Source: JAGDZR01 sp049115695 (GTDB lineage Bacteria > Bacteroidota > Bacteroidia > Cytophagales > Cyclobacteriaceae). Taken from it: a stretch of DNA of 64,000 nt. Made by a program: the position numbers and the translations under genes. The stretch covers positions 310,001 through 374,000 of the forward strand of contig JAGDZR010000011.1 of NCBI GenBank assembly GCA_049115695.1. Direction: 5' to 3'. Below are positions 8,550 through 16,308 of the stretch, piece by piece; position 1 is the stretch's first letter, and each line of letters starts with the position of its first letter. Below the pieces are notes generated by a model. It did no database searches. It was not told the DNA's origin and worked only from the letters and a program-made list of their open reading frames with translations.

Positions 8550-10751
8550 CTATTTTCCTTGAGAGAATTTATCAAATTTAGAAGTTGCTTCTTCTCTTGG
8601 GAAGTTGTTGTCTCCCAGGTTAGTATCAGCAGTTTCCTTATTTGGATCTATCCTGATATTAACCACCTCTTTATCCTTGACGAATACCTTAGTAAACTCT
8701 TGCTCATTCATTCGCCAAACCTCAGCAGGAAGTGTTTCAAGCTCTTTGCTACCATCTGCATAGGTCCATTCAATGATAACCGGCATGACTAAACCACCTT
8801 GATTCTTAAAGGACAATTCATAGAAGTTTTTACCCTCAAGAGCCAATTTTACCTGGTCATCATCAATTTTATTTCTGAATTCTCTAAATCCACTGCTCGT
8901 GCTATTTTTAAAAACAAATGCCTCAGCCTCATCTGTAAATTCTTTACTGTTTTCATTGAGGTTTTTATCCGTTGCTTTTACATTCCTTGTTTCTAGACCA
9001 TTCTCTTCGGTCTGCATACGATACCACTTGACATTATCAAGCGCAATATCAACATTGTCAGTGCTATAGAACCAACCTCTCCAAAACCAGTCTAAGTCTA
9101 CAGCAGAAGCATCCTCCATTGTCCGGAAAAAATCCGCTGGAGTTGGATGTTTGAATGCCCATCTTTCAGCATATTTCTTGAAGGCATAATCGAACAGTTC
9201 AGGCCCCATCACCGTGTTTCTGAGGATGGTTAGTGCTGTTGCTGGTTTCGCATATGCATTGTTGCCAAACTGAAGAATCTGCTCTGAATTGGTCATGATA
9301 GGACGAACCAAACCACGATCTCCGCGCATGTAAGGAACAATGCTTTCAGGTGTGCCTCTTCTCTTTGGGAAATCCGGATCGAATTCGGCTTGGGTCAGTG
9401 TTTGAACAAACGTATTTAAACCTTCATCCATCCAGGTCCATTGTCGTTCATCAGAGTTGATGATCATTGGGAAAAAGTTATGACCTACCTCGTGAATGAT
9501 CACTCCGATCATGCCCCACTTGACTCTGGGATCATATGTGCCATCTGGTCGTGGACGACCAAAGTTGAAGCAGATCATTGGGTACTCCATGCCAATGCTG
9601 GCAGCATGAACTGAAATTGCCACCGGGTATGGGTAATCAATCGTATGCTTCGAGTAAGTAATCAGCGTTTGTCTTACTGCAATCGTAGAATACTCCTCCC
9701 ATAATGGGTTTCCTTCTTTTGGGTAATAGGACATAGCCAATGGGGTCTTACCATTGATGTCTACAGCCATGGCATCCCAGATATATTTCCTGGATGCAGC
9801 AAAGGCAAAATCTCTTACATTCTCAGCTTTAAACTTCCAGGTTTCTGTCTTCTTTGACTTAGTCTTTTCATTTTCTATCGCCTCATCTTCAGTCACAATG
9901 ATCACAGGTTTGTCGAAGGCTTGCTTTGCCTCCTCGAATCGTGCAATCTGTGCTTTTGTCAATACATCTTTCGGGTTCTGTAGCTCACCAGTAGCTCCGA
10001 CAATAAAATCATCAGGAACCGTTAAATCTACTTCGAAATTTCCAAAAGTAAGGGTGAACTCACCTCTGCCTAAGAACTGTTTGTTTTGCCATCCATCATT
10101 GTCCGTATAAAGAGCCATACGAGGATAAAATTGTGCAATGGTGTATGAATAGTTGCCATCTTCAGGAAAGAACTCTAGCCCTGACCTGCCACCTTCAGAC
10201 ATTCGGTCATTGATGTTATAACTCCAGTCAATACTGAATGACATATTCTCACCAGACATCAGTGGTTGTGCCAAATTGATACGCATCATGGTTTTATTGA
10301 TGGTATAGCTTAGGTCACTACCTTCAGCATTCACAACTTTCCCAATCTTAAAACCACCATCATAGTCATTCGTATAGGTATACAATTGACTGGCAGTCAA
10401 TGTATCTCTCATCGAGCTTGATCTGATCTTAGGCGTGTTCGAATCCTGTGCCCTCATATTTTGATCCAGCTGAATCCACAAGTACTCAAGGTCATCCGGA
10501 GACTGGTTGTAGTAGGTGATGGTTTCAGATCCGGTAAGCGTTTGCTTATCGTCATCTATCGCGATCTTCATTTTATAATCAGCGCGCTGTTGCCAGTACT
10601 CTTTACCGGGTGCGCCAGCAGCGGTACGATATGTGTTTGGGGATGGCAATATCGTACCAAGTTGTTCAAACCTTTTTTCCCAGTTTTCATCTTTTTGTGC
10701 GAAGGTGATGCTGGTTAACAACACGAGCGCCAAAGCCAATAATTTTCTCAT
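8550..10751 (-). CDS. M1 family metallopeptidase (gluzincin)
   Basis: A 733-residue exported aminopeptidase-like zinc enzyme. A signal peptide (MRKLLALALVLLTSITFAQ) is followed by an N-terminal beta domain, then the catalytic domain with HEVGHNFFP and the downstream Glu in WTWMDEGLNTF (HExxH-18-E), and a GMEYPMI segment equivalent to the GxMEN exopeptidase motif. It should release N-terminal residues from peptides in the periplasm. The C-terminal 200 residues are beta-rich and Lys/Glu-rich. The gene shares a leftward run with the HupE-like gene 15 bases upstream, an arrangement with DUF6702 that recurs in Bacteroidota as I recall it. Confidence 0.93.
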   Translation of the reverse strand: MRKLLALALVLLTSITFAQKDENWEKRFEQLGTILPSPNTYRTAAGAPGKEYWQQRADYKMKIAIDDDKQTLTGSETITYYNQSPDDLEYLWIQLDQNMRAQDSNTPKIRSSSMRDTLTASQLYTYTNDYDGGFKIGKVVNAEGSDLSYTINKTMMRINLAQPLMSGENMSFSIDWSYNINDRMSEGGRSGLEFFPEDGNYSYTIAQFYPRMALYTDNDGWQNKQFLGRGEFTLTFGNFEVDLTVPDDFIVGATGELQNPKDVLTKAQIARFEEAKQAFDKPVIIVTEDEAIENEKTKSKKTETWKFKAENVRDFAFAASRKYIWDAMAVDINGKTPLAMSYYPKEGNPLWEEYSTIAVRQTLITYSKHTIDYPYPVAISVHAASIGMEYPMICFNFGRPRPDGTYDPRVKWGMIGVIIHEVGHNFFPMIINSDERQWTWMDEGLNTFVQTLTQAEFDPDFPKRRGTPESIVPYMRGDRGLVRPIMTNSEQILQFGNNAYAKPATALTILRNTVMGPELFDYAFKKYAERWAFKHPTPADFFRTMEDASAVDLDWFWRGWFYSTDNVDIALDNVKWYRMQTEENGLETRNVKATDKNLNENSKEFTDEAEAFVFKNSTSSGFREFRNKIDDDQVKLALEGKNFYELSFKNQGGLVMPVIIEWTYADGSKELETLPAEVWRMNEQEFTKVFVKDKEVVNIRIDPNKETADTNLGDNNFPREEATSKFDKFSQGK

Positions 10752-10766
10752 ATTTTAAGTTTTTGT

Positions 10767-11339
10767 TTAAATCATCAAGGTAATTGCGATTCCGGCTACT
10801 GCGGACGAAATGATCATTTTCCAATCTCTTCTCTCCACACCGAAAACTGAGACAAAAATAAAGCTGAGTACCAGGAAGATTCCAACTATTATTATTTGGC
10901 CCGCCTCCAGGCCTACATTAAAGGCAAAAAGCTGCGTTACAATACTATTGTCTCTGCCCAAAAGACTCTTCAGGTAATTCGAAAAACCCATACCATGTAT
11001 CAAACCAAAAAACCCTGCAAACAGATAATTGACTGAAAATTTTGGAGTTGACCACTGCGTCCGTTCTTTGATGAACAAATTGGCAATTGCTGTAATCAGA
11101 ATGGTAATGGGTATTAACTTTTCGATTAGGTCTGAGTTGAATTTTATCAAGTCCAGTGTAGCCAGTGCCAATGTGATGCTATGACCTATTGTAAATGCTG
11201 TAACCAGCACTAAAACCTTCTTCCAATCAGCCAATTGGTAAATGGCGCTAAGTGCAACAACAAATAAAATATGATCGTATCCGTTAACATCAAGGATATG
11301 TTCCATCCCCAATTCGAAATACATTCGAAATTCTGACAT
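10767..11339 (-). CDS. HupE/UreJ-like membrane protein
   Basis: A 190-residue integral membrane protein with about six helices. The first conserved stretch, GMEHILDVNGYDHILFVVAL, carries two His and an Asp in the style of HupE/UreJ secondary metal permeases, and a second His pair occurs in FTIGHSITLAL and GLIHGMGFSNYL. The family is associated with nickel or cobalt uptake, but this subgroup (HupE/UreJ_2) sits next to peptidase and DUF6702 genes rather than to urease or hydrogenase genes, so metal specificity is open. It starts 32 bases from the divergent DUF6702 gene, so the two share one promoter region. Confidence 0.82.
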   Translation of the reverse strand: MSEFRMYFELGMEHILDVNGYDHILFVVALSAIYQLADWKKVLVLVTAFTIGHSITLALATLDLIKFNSDLIEKLIPITILITAIANLFIKERTQWSTPKFSVNYLFAGFFGLIHGMGFSNYLKSLLGRDNSIVTQLFAFNVGLEAGQIIIVGIFLVLSFIFVSVFGVERRDWKMIISSAVAGIAITLMI

Positions 11340-11371
11340 TATTTTTGAGCTCTTAATTCAAATCGTTCAAC

Positions 11372-11863
11372 ATGATCCTGATAATCTGGACCGCATTAGC
11401 AAATCTAATTTTTCCCCACCCATTTCACGTCAGTGTTTGTGACATAGCGTACAAATCTGAAGATAAACACCTAAAAATCAGTGTCAGACTGTTTGTCGAC
11501 GATATTGAAGCAGGGCTGCAAGTGCTCTCTGAGGATCCCAATCTGGATATCACCAAACCGGAAAATGATGCGCGTACAAAACCACTGGTTGAGCAATACC
11601 TCATGGACAACATTGCCATTGAGATCAAAGGAAAATCTATTGATCTTAATTATCTGGGGTATGAATTAGAGGAAGATGCGTTGTGGGCCTACATTGAAGC
11701 AAAGAAGTTGAAGAAATTCGATGAAATAACAGTGACGTACACACCGCTCCTTGAGATCTTTGAAGATCAGGAAAATCTCATTCATGTCCGACGGGATGGA
11801 GTAGTCAAAAGTACGCGTGTAATGCGTGACCTTGCCGGTAATACTTTAAAATGGGAAGATTAG
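11372..11863 (+). CDS. DUF6702 family exported protein
   Basis: A 163-residue protein with a short N-terminal hydrophobic segment (MILIIWTALANLIFPHPFHV) and an HPFHVSVCDIAYKSEDKHL opening typical of DUF6702 proteins, a family recorded beside HupE/UreJ-like and M1 peptidase genes. The body alternates beta strands with acidic helices and ends VRRDGVVKSTRVMRDLAG. Function unknown; the divergent arrangement with the HupE-like gene suggests a shared role, perhaps in metal handling. Its stop overlaps the stop of the convergent kinase gene by 4 bases (11860-11863). Confidence 0.75.
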   Translation: MILIIWTALANLIFPHPFHVSVCDIAYKSEDKHLKISVRLFVDDIEAGLQVLSEDPNLDITKPENDARTKPLVEQYLMDNIAIEIKGKSIDLNYLGYELEEDALWAYIEAKKLKKFDEITVTYTPLLEIFEDQENLIHVRRDGVVKSTRVMRDLAGNTLKWED

Positions 11864-13308
11864 GCGTGTTGAGTTTCGCGTTTACCAACTTGATCGTATT
11901 CCTCCTGAATGATTTCTTCTTCACTAAGAATAGGAATACTGATACTAAAGCTCACACAATCCTCCAGGTTTTCAGCCTCAAGCATGCCACCATGCTCTTC
12001 GATCAATTTGAAACTGATAGATAGGCCAAGACCTGTACCTTCACCTGGATCCTTGGTCGTGTAAAATGGATCGAATATGCTATTCAATATCTTTTCTGGG
12101 ATCGGGTCACCGGAATTGAACACCCTAAGAACGGCATGGTCCTTGCCTCCAATTGATGCATGTGTTGTTTGAAACTTGATCCAACTATTTCCAGATCTAG
12201 TTTGTCGGTTTACCTCATACAGCGCATTATCTATCAAGTTTATCAGTACCTGATGCATTTTTTCGGCATATATCGGAAGTGGCTCTCTATAATTATACTC
12301 TGTAAGAACCTGAACTTTACTCAATTTTGATTTCAAAAATATCAGCGTATTATCAATAAGGGTCGGCAGAGATGTGTCCTGTCTCTTGGTGCTATTATGA
12401 TAAGAAATAGTAGTCATGGCGCTTGTAATCCTTGTTGCTCGCTGGGAGCCTTCCTTGATCATGCCCAGGGCATCTATGATGGCCTCCAGGTCAATGTCAT
12501 CTTCTTTTTGCTCTCTATCAATCAAATCAATACCACCTTTTATGTAGTTCAATGGATTGTTGATTTCATGTGCAATACCCGCCACCATGGTACCCATAGA
12601 AGCCAACTTCTCTGATTGAATCAAATGATTTTGCGTGCGATGTAACTCCTCAAGTCTTTTTTTCAACTCTTCATTGCTGTTATGGAGGTCCTGGGCATAG
12701 TCCATATTTACACGTCTCATATGAAACAGTGATATGTGCAAAAACAGAAACACAATGAAGGGGACGATTTTGAAATATATGCGAAAAGAAGACAATGCGT
12801 TAACAATCGTACCTTCGGATTGAGCAAAAGCCACCATCATGTCATCTAAAAACAGCATAATCAGTGCAAAACCAATGAGACTGGTCCAGTAAACATAATT
12901 GTCCTTCCTGGGAATAAAAACCACCTGAGGAATCAGTGACAAGCCCAATACGACTAAATGATAATAGAAAAAACTGGACCCTTGTACATAGCCAAACAAC
13001 ATGGGTATTACAATCAATATCGAAACTGGCGATAATGAAGTGGATAACTGGACTGTCCTTCTAAAGCCATACTTTGATAATACCAGATTGGCGATATTAA
13101 CAATAGAGAGTAGGAATATTCGTGTGGTAAAAAAGGTGAACTCCTGATTGTTCTTGACTGTGATATACGCCGTGAGCACAAACAGAATCAAAGTCAAAAC
13201 ACCTAGAACAAAGTTGACCTGATTGGCCAATTTGATCGCACGAGTATGCAACGACGGTGATTCACCAGCAATTCCTAAATAGGAAATTTTCTGCCAGATA
13301 TTTTTCAT
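11860..13308 (-). CDS. Membrane sensor histidine kinase
   Basis: A 482-residue histidine kinase. The N-terminal 190 residues hold about six membrane helices (7TM-like sensor without periplasmic domain), then a coiled linker (NEELKKRLEELHRTQNHLIQ), a HisKA domain with the acceptor His in VAGIAHEINNPLNYIKGG, and a HATPase with NLIDNALYEV, the GDPIPEKILNSIFDPFYTTK lid and EGTGLGLSISFKLIEEHGG. The HEINNPLNY motif places it among the cytoplasmic-type kinases that often act with NtrC-like or orphan regulators. No response regulator is adjacent. It is monocistronic, divergent from the cyclase operon. Confidence 0.9.
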   Translation of the reverse strand: MKNIWQKISYLGIAGESPSLHTRAIKLANQVNFVLGVLTLILFVLTAYITVKNNQEFTFFTTRIFLLSIVNIANLVLSKYGFRRTVQLSTSLSPVSILIVIPMLFGYVQGSSFFYYHLVVLGLSLIPQVVFIPRKDNYVYWTSLIGFALIMLFLDDMMVAFAQSEGTIVNALSSFRIYFKIVPFIVFLFLHISLFHMRRVNMDYAQDLHNSNEELKKRLEELHRTQNHLIQSEKLASMGTMVAGIAHEINNPLNYIKGGIDLIDREQKEDDIDLEAIIDALGMIKEGSQRATRITSAMTTISYHNSTKRQDTSLPTLIDNTLIFLKSKLSKVQVLTEYNYREPLPIYAEKMHQVLINLIDNALYEVNRQTRSGNSWIKFQTTHASIGGKDHAVLRVFNSGDPIPEKILNSIFDPFYTTKDPGEGTGLGLSISFKLIEEHGGMLEAENLEDCVSFSISIPILSEEEIIQEEYDQVGKRETQHA

Positions 13309-13430
13309 GCTGAATTAGGACTTGGGACTAGTGTTTTTCGAAATTAGTGGTCACAAAGGGTGTCACAAGTTTGATCGACACAACAGGAAGAGTTGTGTAG
13401 TAATTGGGAATAATGCTGTAATCAACGAAA

Positions 13431-14330
13431 ATGAGTAAAAGAGCATATAGGGTCAAGTTTGATTTTAAAATCAGCTTCACCAATGGTGGTGGAATCCAAG
13501 GAGAAGACTTCCGTTTAGATATCAAAGGTCATGATATCCAAGATCAGGAGTTGGCCAATCACCTTATTGCAGACATGAACTTACTTATGGTAGGAAAAGT
13601 TGAAATTCTGAACAAAGTGATCATTGAGGAAGCGCATAAACGAGTAGCTATCAACCCTGAACAGGTCAAACGAATTGTAGATCTGAGTCATACCATTGAA
13701 GACGGCATGATCACTTACAAAGGGCTACCCGCCCCAATAATTTGCGATTATATAAGCAGGGAAGATTCCAAAAAACAATACACTGAGGACACGCAATTTC
13801 AAATTGGAAAAATAGACATGGTCTCCAACACTGGCACCTATCTTGATTGCCCATTTCACCGGTTTGAGGGAGGAGAAGACCTTGCTGAAACCTCCTTAGA
13901 CAAAATGATGGACCTGGACGGGATTGTCATCAGGGTTCCATGGCAGGAGAAGTTAGCCATAGACGTTGCTGATCTACAGGGTTACGAAATTCGGAATCGA
14001 GCGGTATTGATCCACACAGGTTGGGATGAACACTGGAGTAAGGAGCAGTACTTTGAAAATCATCCTTATCTAACTGAAAAAGCGGCTGAATACCTTAAGA
14101 ATTGTGCTGTCACGTTGGTAGGAATAGACTCCCACAACATAGATGATACGAGCCGCAACACGAGACCAGTGCATACTGTCTTACTGGGATCGGGAATTTT
14201 GATTGTAGAACACCTATGTAACTTGACACAAGTGCCAGATGAAGGATTTCTATTCACTGCCACCCCTCCTAAGTTCAAAGGTGTTGGAACATTCCCGGTA
14301 CGAGCTATGGCCAAAATCAAGACATCATGA
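13431..14330 (+). CDS. Cyclase-family hydrolase with N-terminal extension
   Basis: A 299-residue protein in two parts. Residues 1-75 form a small domain (KISFTNGGGIQGEDFRLDI, MNLLMVGKVEILNKVIIEE); residues 80-299 are a cyclase/kynurenine-formamidase-like domain (VDLSHTIEDGMITYKGLPAP, SNTGTYLDCPFHRFEGGED, LIHTGWDEHW, VGIDSHNIDD). The usual metal motif HxGTHxDxPxH appears as NTGTYLDCPFH, so the first two His are replaced by Asn and Tyr while Asp and the last His remain. This is a known subgroup look, and the chemistry may differ from formamidase. It overlaps the lyase gene by ATGA. The extension resembles a separate small protein that I recall next to such cyclases elsewhere. Confidence 0.82.
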   Translation: MSKRAYRVKFDFKISFTNGGGIQGEDFRLDIKGHDIQDQELANHLIADMNLLMVGKVEILNKVIIEEAHKRVAINPEQVKRIVDLSHTIEDGMITYKGLPAPIICDYISREDSKKQYTEDTQFQIGKIDMVSNTGTYLDCPFHRFEGGEDLAETSLDKMMDLDGIVIRVPWQEKLAIDVADLQGYEIRNRAVLIHTGWDEHWSKEQYFENHPYLTEKAAEYLKNCAVTLVGIDSHNIDDTSRNTRPVHTVLLGSGILIVEHLCNLTQVPDEGFLFTATPPKFKGVGTFPVRAMAKIKTS

Positions 14331-15157
14331 ATCAGCAGGAAAAAGCAAAAGCTCTCCTAGCACTTCATCATACTAATGAAGTGCTCATACTTCCCAATAT
14401 CTGGGATCCGTTTGGAGCAAAACTACTTGAATACAAAGGCTTTCCAGCCGTCGCAACTGCTAGTGCTGCAATGTCCTTCGCACAAGGAAAAGATGACGGT
14501 CAACAGCTATCCTTTGAATGGCTATGTCAACAACTGGAAACCATTTGTCAGGCAACCTCCTTGCCGGTCACCGCTGATATTGAGCGGGGATTTTCAGAAA
14601 CAATGGACAAACTGGCCAACAATATTGATCGACTGTTAGCTACTGGAGTCGTTGGCATCAACCTTGAAGATTCAACATATGAAGGAGGATCGCTGGTAGA
14701 TTTAAACTTGCAATGTGAACGTATCAGTTGCATTAGAGAAGTCGCCAAACAGCAAAACATACATCTGGTCATCAATGCACGATGCGATGCGTATTTGAGC
14801 AATAAGTTGCCAGACAAGCTGGATGCAGCGATTAAGCGAGGACTGGCTTATAAGGAAGCAGGCGCAGATTGTTTTTATCCAATCTTGTGTGACCAAGATG
14901 ATATGTCTCGGGTCATTGCTGAAGTAGAACTTCCAGTCAATGTACTGGCCACACCAGGAACCCCAAGAACAGCTGAGCTAAGAAGGCTGGGTGTAAAACG
15001 GTTAAGTCTCGGTCCCGGACTCTTCAAATCCGCTGCAACTACGATGGCCCAAGTACTGGATGAACTTGCAGGTGATGGCACCTACGACTCCTTTACGCAT
15101 GGCAATATGTTGACCAGTCAAAATGTTTCACAAATAATCAACCCAAATAAAACATAA
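14327..15157 (+). CDS. Isocitrate lyase/PEP mutase superfamily protein
   Basis: A 276-residue TIM-barrel enzyme of the PEP mutase/isocitrate lyase superfamily. Diagnostic stretches are NIWDPFGAKLLEYKGFPAVA near the N-terminus, PVTADIERGF (metal-binding Asp), GVVGINLEDSTY, VINARCDAY and the C-terminal RLSLGPGLFK. Members cleave or form C-C or C-P bonds in 2-hydroxy or 2-oxo acids, for example 2-methylisocitrate lyase or oxaloacetate hydrolase; the KKCGH-type loop of isocitrate lyase is not seen, so PEP mutase-like or carboxy-lyase activity is more likely. Coupled to the upstream cyclase by a 4-base overlap, so they may act on the same carboxylate pathway. Confidence 0.85.
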   Translation: MNQQEKAKALLALHHTNEVLILPNIWDPFGAKLLEYKGFPAVATASAAMSFAQGKDDGQQLSFEWLCQQLETICQATSLPVTADIERGFSETMDKLANNIDRLLATGVVGINLEDSTYEGGSLVDLNLQCERISCIREVAKQQNIHLVINARCDAYLSNKLPDKLDAAIKRGLAYKEAGADCFYPILCDQDDMSRVIAEVELPVNVLATPGTPRTAELRRLGVKRLSLGPGLFKSAATTMAQVLDELAGDGTYDSFTHGNMLTSQNVSQIINPNKT

Positions 15158-15184
15158 TTAGTGCATTTGTACTAATTTAGAAGA

Positions 15185-15670
15185 ATGGTAAGATCAGAGC
15201 CAGTTCCGAATACGGCATTAATCACAAATTGTCTTCCAAGCATTGATTTCTCAGACTGCTTTTCGACAACCAATCATCATGATACACTGGAGACGGTGAC
15301 TCGCAAAGTATTGGGCACGGCACCTGGCTGGGTGAGGTTTCTGATGAAAATAAGAAATAATGTGGTAAAGCACGTGGGTTTGAAAAGTGAAGTACAGAAA
15401 GGATTACCATCTGAATTTGAAGTAGGGAATCACATCGCTTTTTTCAGAATTTTTAAGGTCACTGAAAATGAAGTTTTACTTGGAGAGGACGATAAACACC
15501 TGAACTTCCGAGTGAGCATACTAAAAACCGGAGAGGCCAATAACAACATCAAGGTAACCACTCTTGTTAAATTCAATAATCGATTTGGTAAATTCTACAT
15601 GTCAATCGTTGCACCATTTCACAAGTTGGTATTGAAATCAATGGTTGGTCAGGCTATGCAAAAAGATTAA
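15185..15670 (+). CDS. DUF2867-family protein
   Basis: A 161-residue soluble protein. It starts with VPNTALITNCLPSIDFSDCF and contains TAPGWVRFLMKIRNNVVK and the C-terminal IVAPFHKLVLKSMVGQAM, an arrangement characteristic of DUF2867 proteins (a small START-like fold; biochemical function unknown). It follows the lyase gene by 27 bases and probably belongs to the same transcript. No catalytic residues can be named. The IVxPFHKLVxxxxM tail, shared across the family, is the strongest family signal. Confidence 0.72.
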   Translation: MVRSEPVPNTALITNCLPSIDFSDCFSTTNHHDTLETVTRKVLGTAPGWVRFLMKIRNNVVKHVGLKSEVQKGLPSEFEVGNHIAFFRIFKVTENEVLLGEDDKHLNFRVSILKTGEANNNIKVTTLVKFNNRFGKFYMSIVAPFHKLVLKSMVGQAMQKD

Positions 15671-15740
15671 TCAAATAACCTTTTGCTGTTTTTATTGTAA
15701 GGTCAGTTACAGATATTTGCAGTCACCAACCAACCTTGTT

Positions 15741-16307
15741 ATGACCCATAAAGCACGAGAACGATTCCGAGGAATCGATTTTTCGAAAGTCCCTCTTCAC
15801 GATGAGTACAATGATTGTACCTTCGAAACTTGCAAGTTCGCTTCAGTAGATCTTTCAGATGTCAAATTTGTCAACTGCGATTTTGTAGCGTGTGATCTCA
15901 GTAACGTAAAATCGTACAACACTGCATGGCAAGACGTGAGATTTAGAAATTGCAAAATGATGGGCATTCAGTTCGATGAAAGCAATGCCCTCTTAATGGA
16001 ACTATCCTTTGATCAATGTCAGCTTGACTACAGTTCTTTCTATAAGCGCAAATTAAAGAAGACCTTTTTTCTTAACAGTACATTACGTGATGCAGACCTG
16101 GCTGAAGCAGATCTTTCAGAGGCTAGATTTGACCACTCAGATCTTGGCGGGGCGTTATTCTCAGGAACCAATCTCAACAATGCCGATTTATCCTCTGCAT
16201 ATAACTACTCGATAGACCCAGGTGACAATATCATCAAGCAAGCAAAGTTTTCCATGCCTGCAGTCATTGGCCTTCTGGACAAGTTTGACATTAAGATTAA
16301 TTCATAA
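15741..16307 (+). CDS. Pentapeptide-repeat protein
   Basis: A 188-residue right-handed beta-helix protein of the pentapeptide repeat family. The start at 15741 (MTHKARERFRGIDFSKVPL) is preferred because the longer frame upstream overlaps the preceding gene and is not repeat-like. Repeats of the A(D/N)LxX type run through the sequence (FASVDLSDVKFVNCDFVACD, LRDADLAEADLSEARFDHSD, LNNADLSS). The dimer-helix layout is like that of Qnr/MfpA DNA-gyrase-protecting proteins, with a break near the middle (MELSFDQCQLDY), but many such proteins have no gyrase role. Whether it confers quinolone protection cannot be decided here. Confidence 0.85.
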   Translation: MTHKARERFRGIDFSKVPLHDEYNDCTFETCKFASVDLSDVKFVNCDFVACDLSNVKSYNTAWQDVRFRNCKMMGIQFDESNALLMELSFDQCQLDYSSFYKRKLKKTFFLNSTLRDADLAEADLSEARFDHSDLGGALFSGTNLNNADLSSAYNYSIDPGDNIIKQAKFSMPAVIGLLDKFDIKINS

Positions 16308-16308
16308 A

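Noticed and set aside
14327..15157. Isocitrate lyase of the glyoxylate shunt
   Set aside because: Too short (276 residues) and lacks the KKCGH-type active loop; no malate synthase nearby.
15741..16307. Pentapeptide protein as a quinolone-resistance determinant
   Set aside because: Repeat fold is clear, but gyrase-binding features of Qnr cannot be confirmed; only the fold was called.
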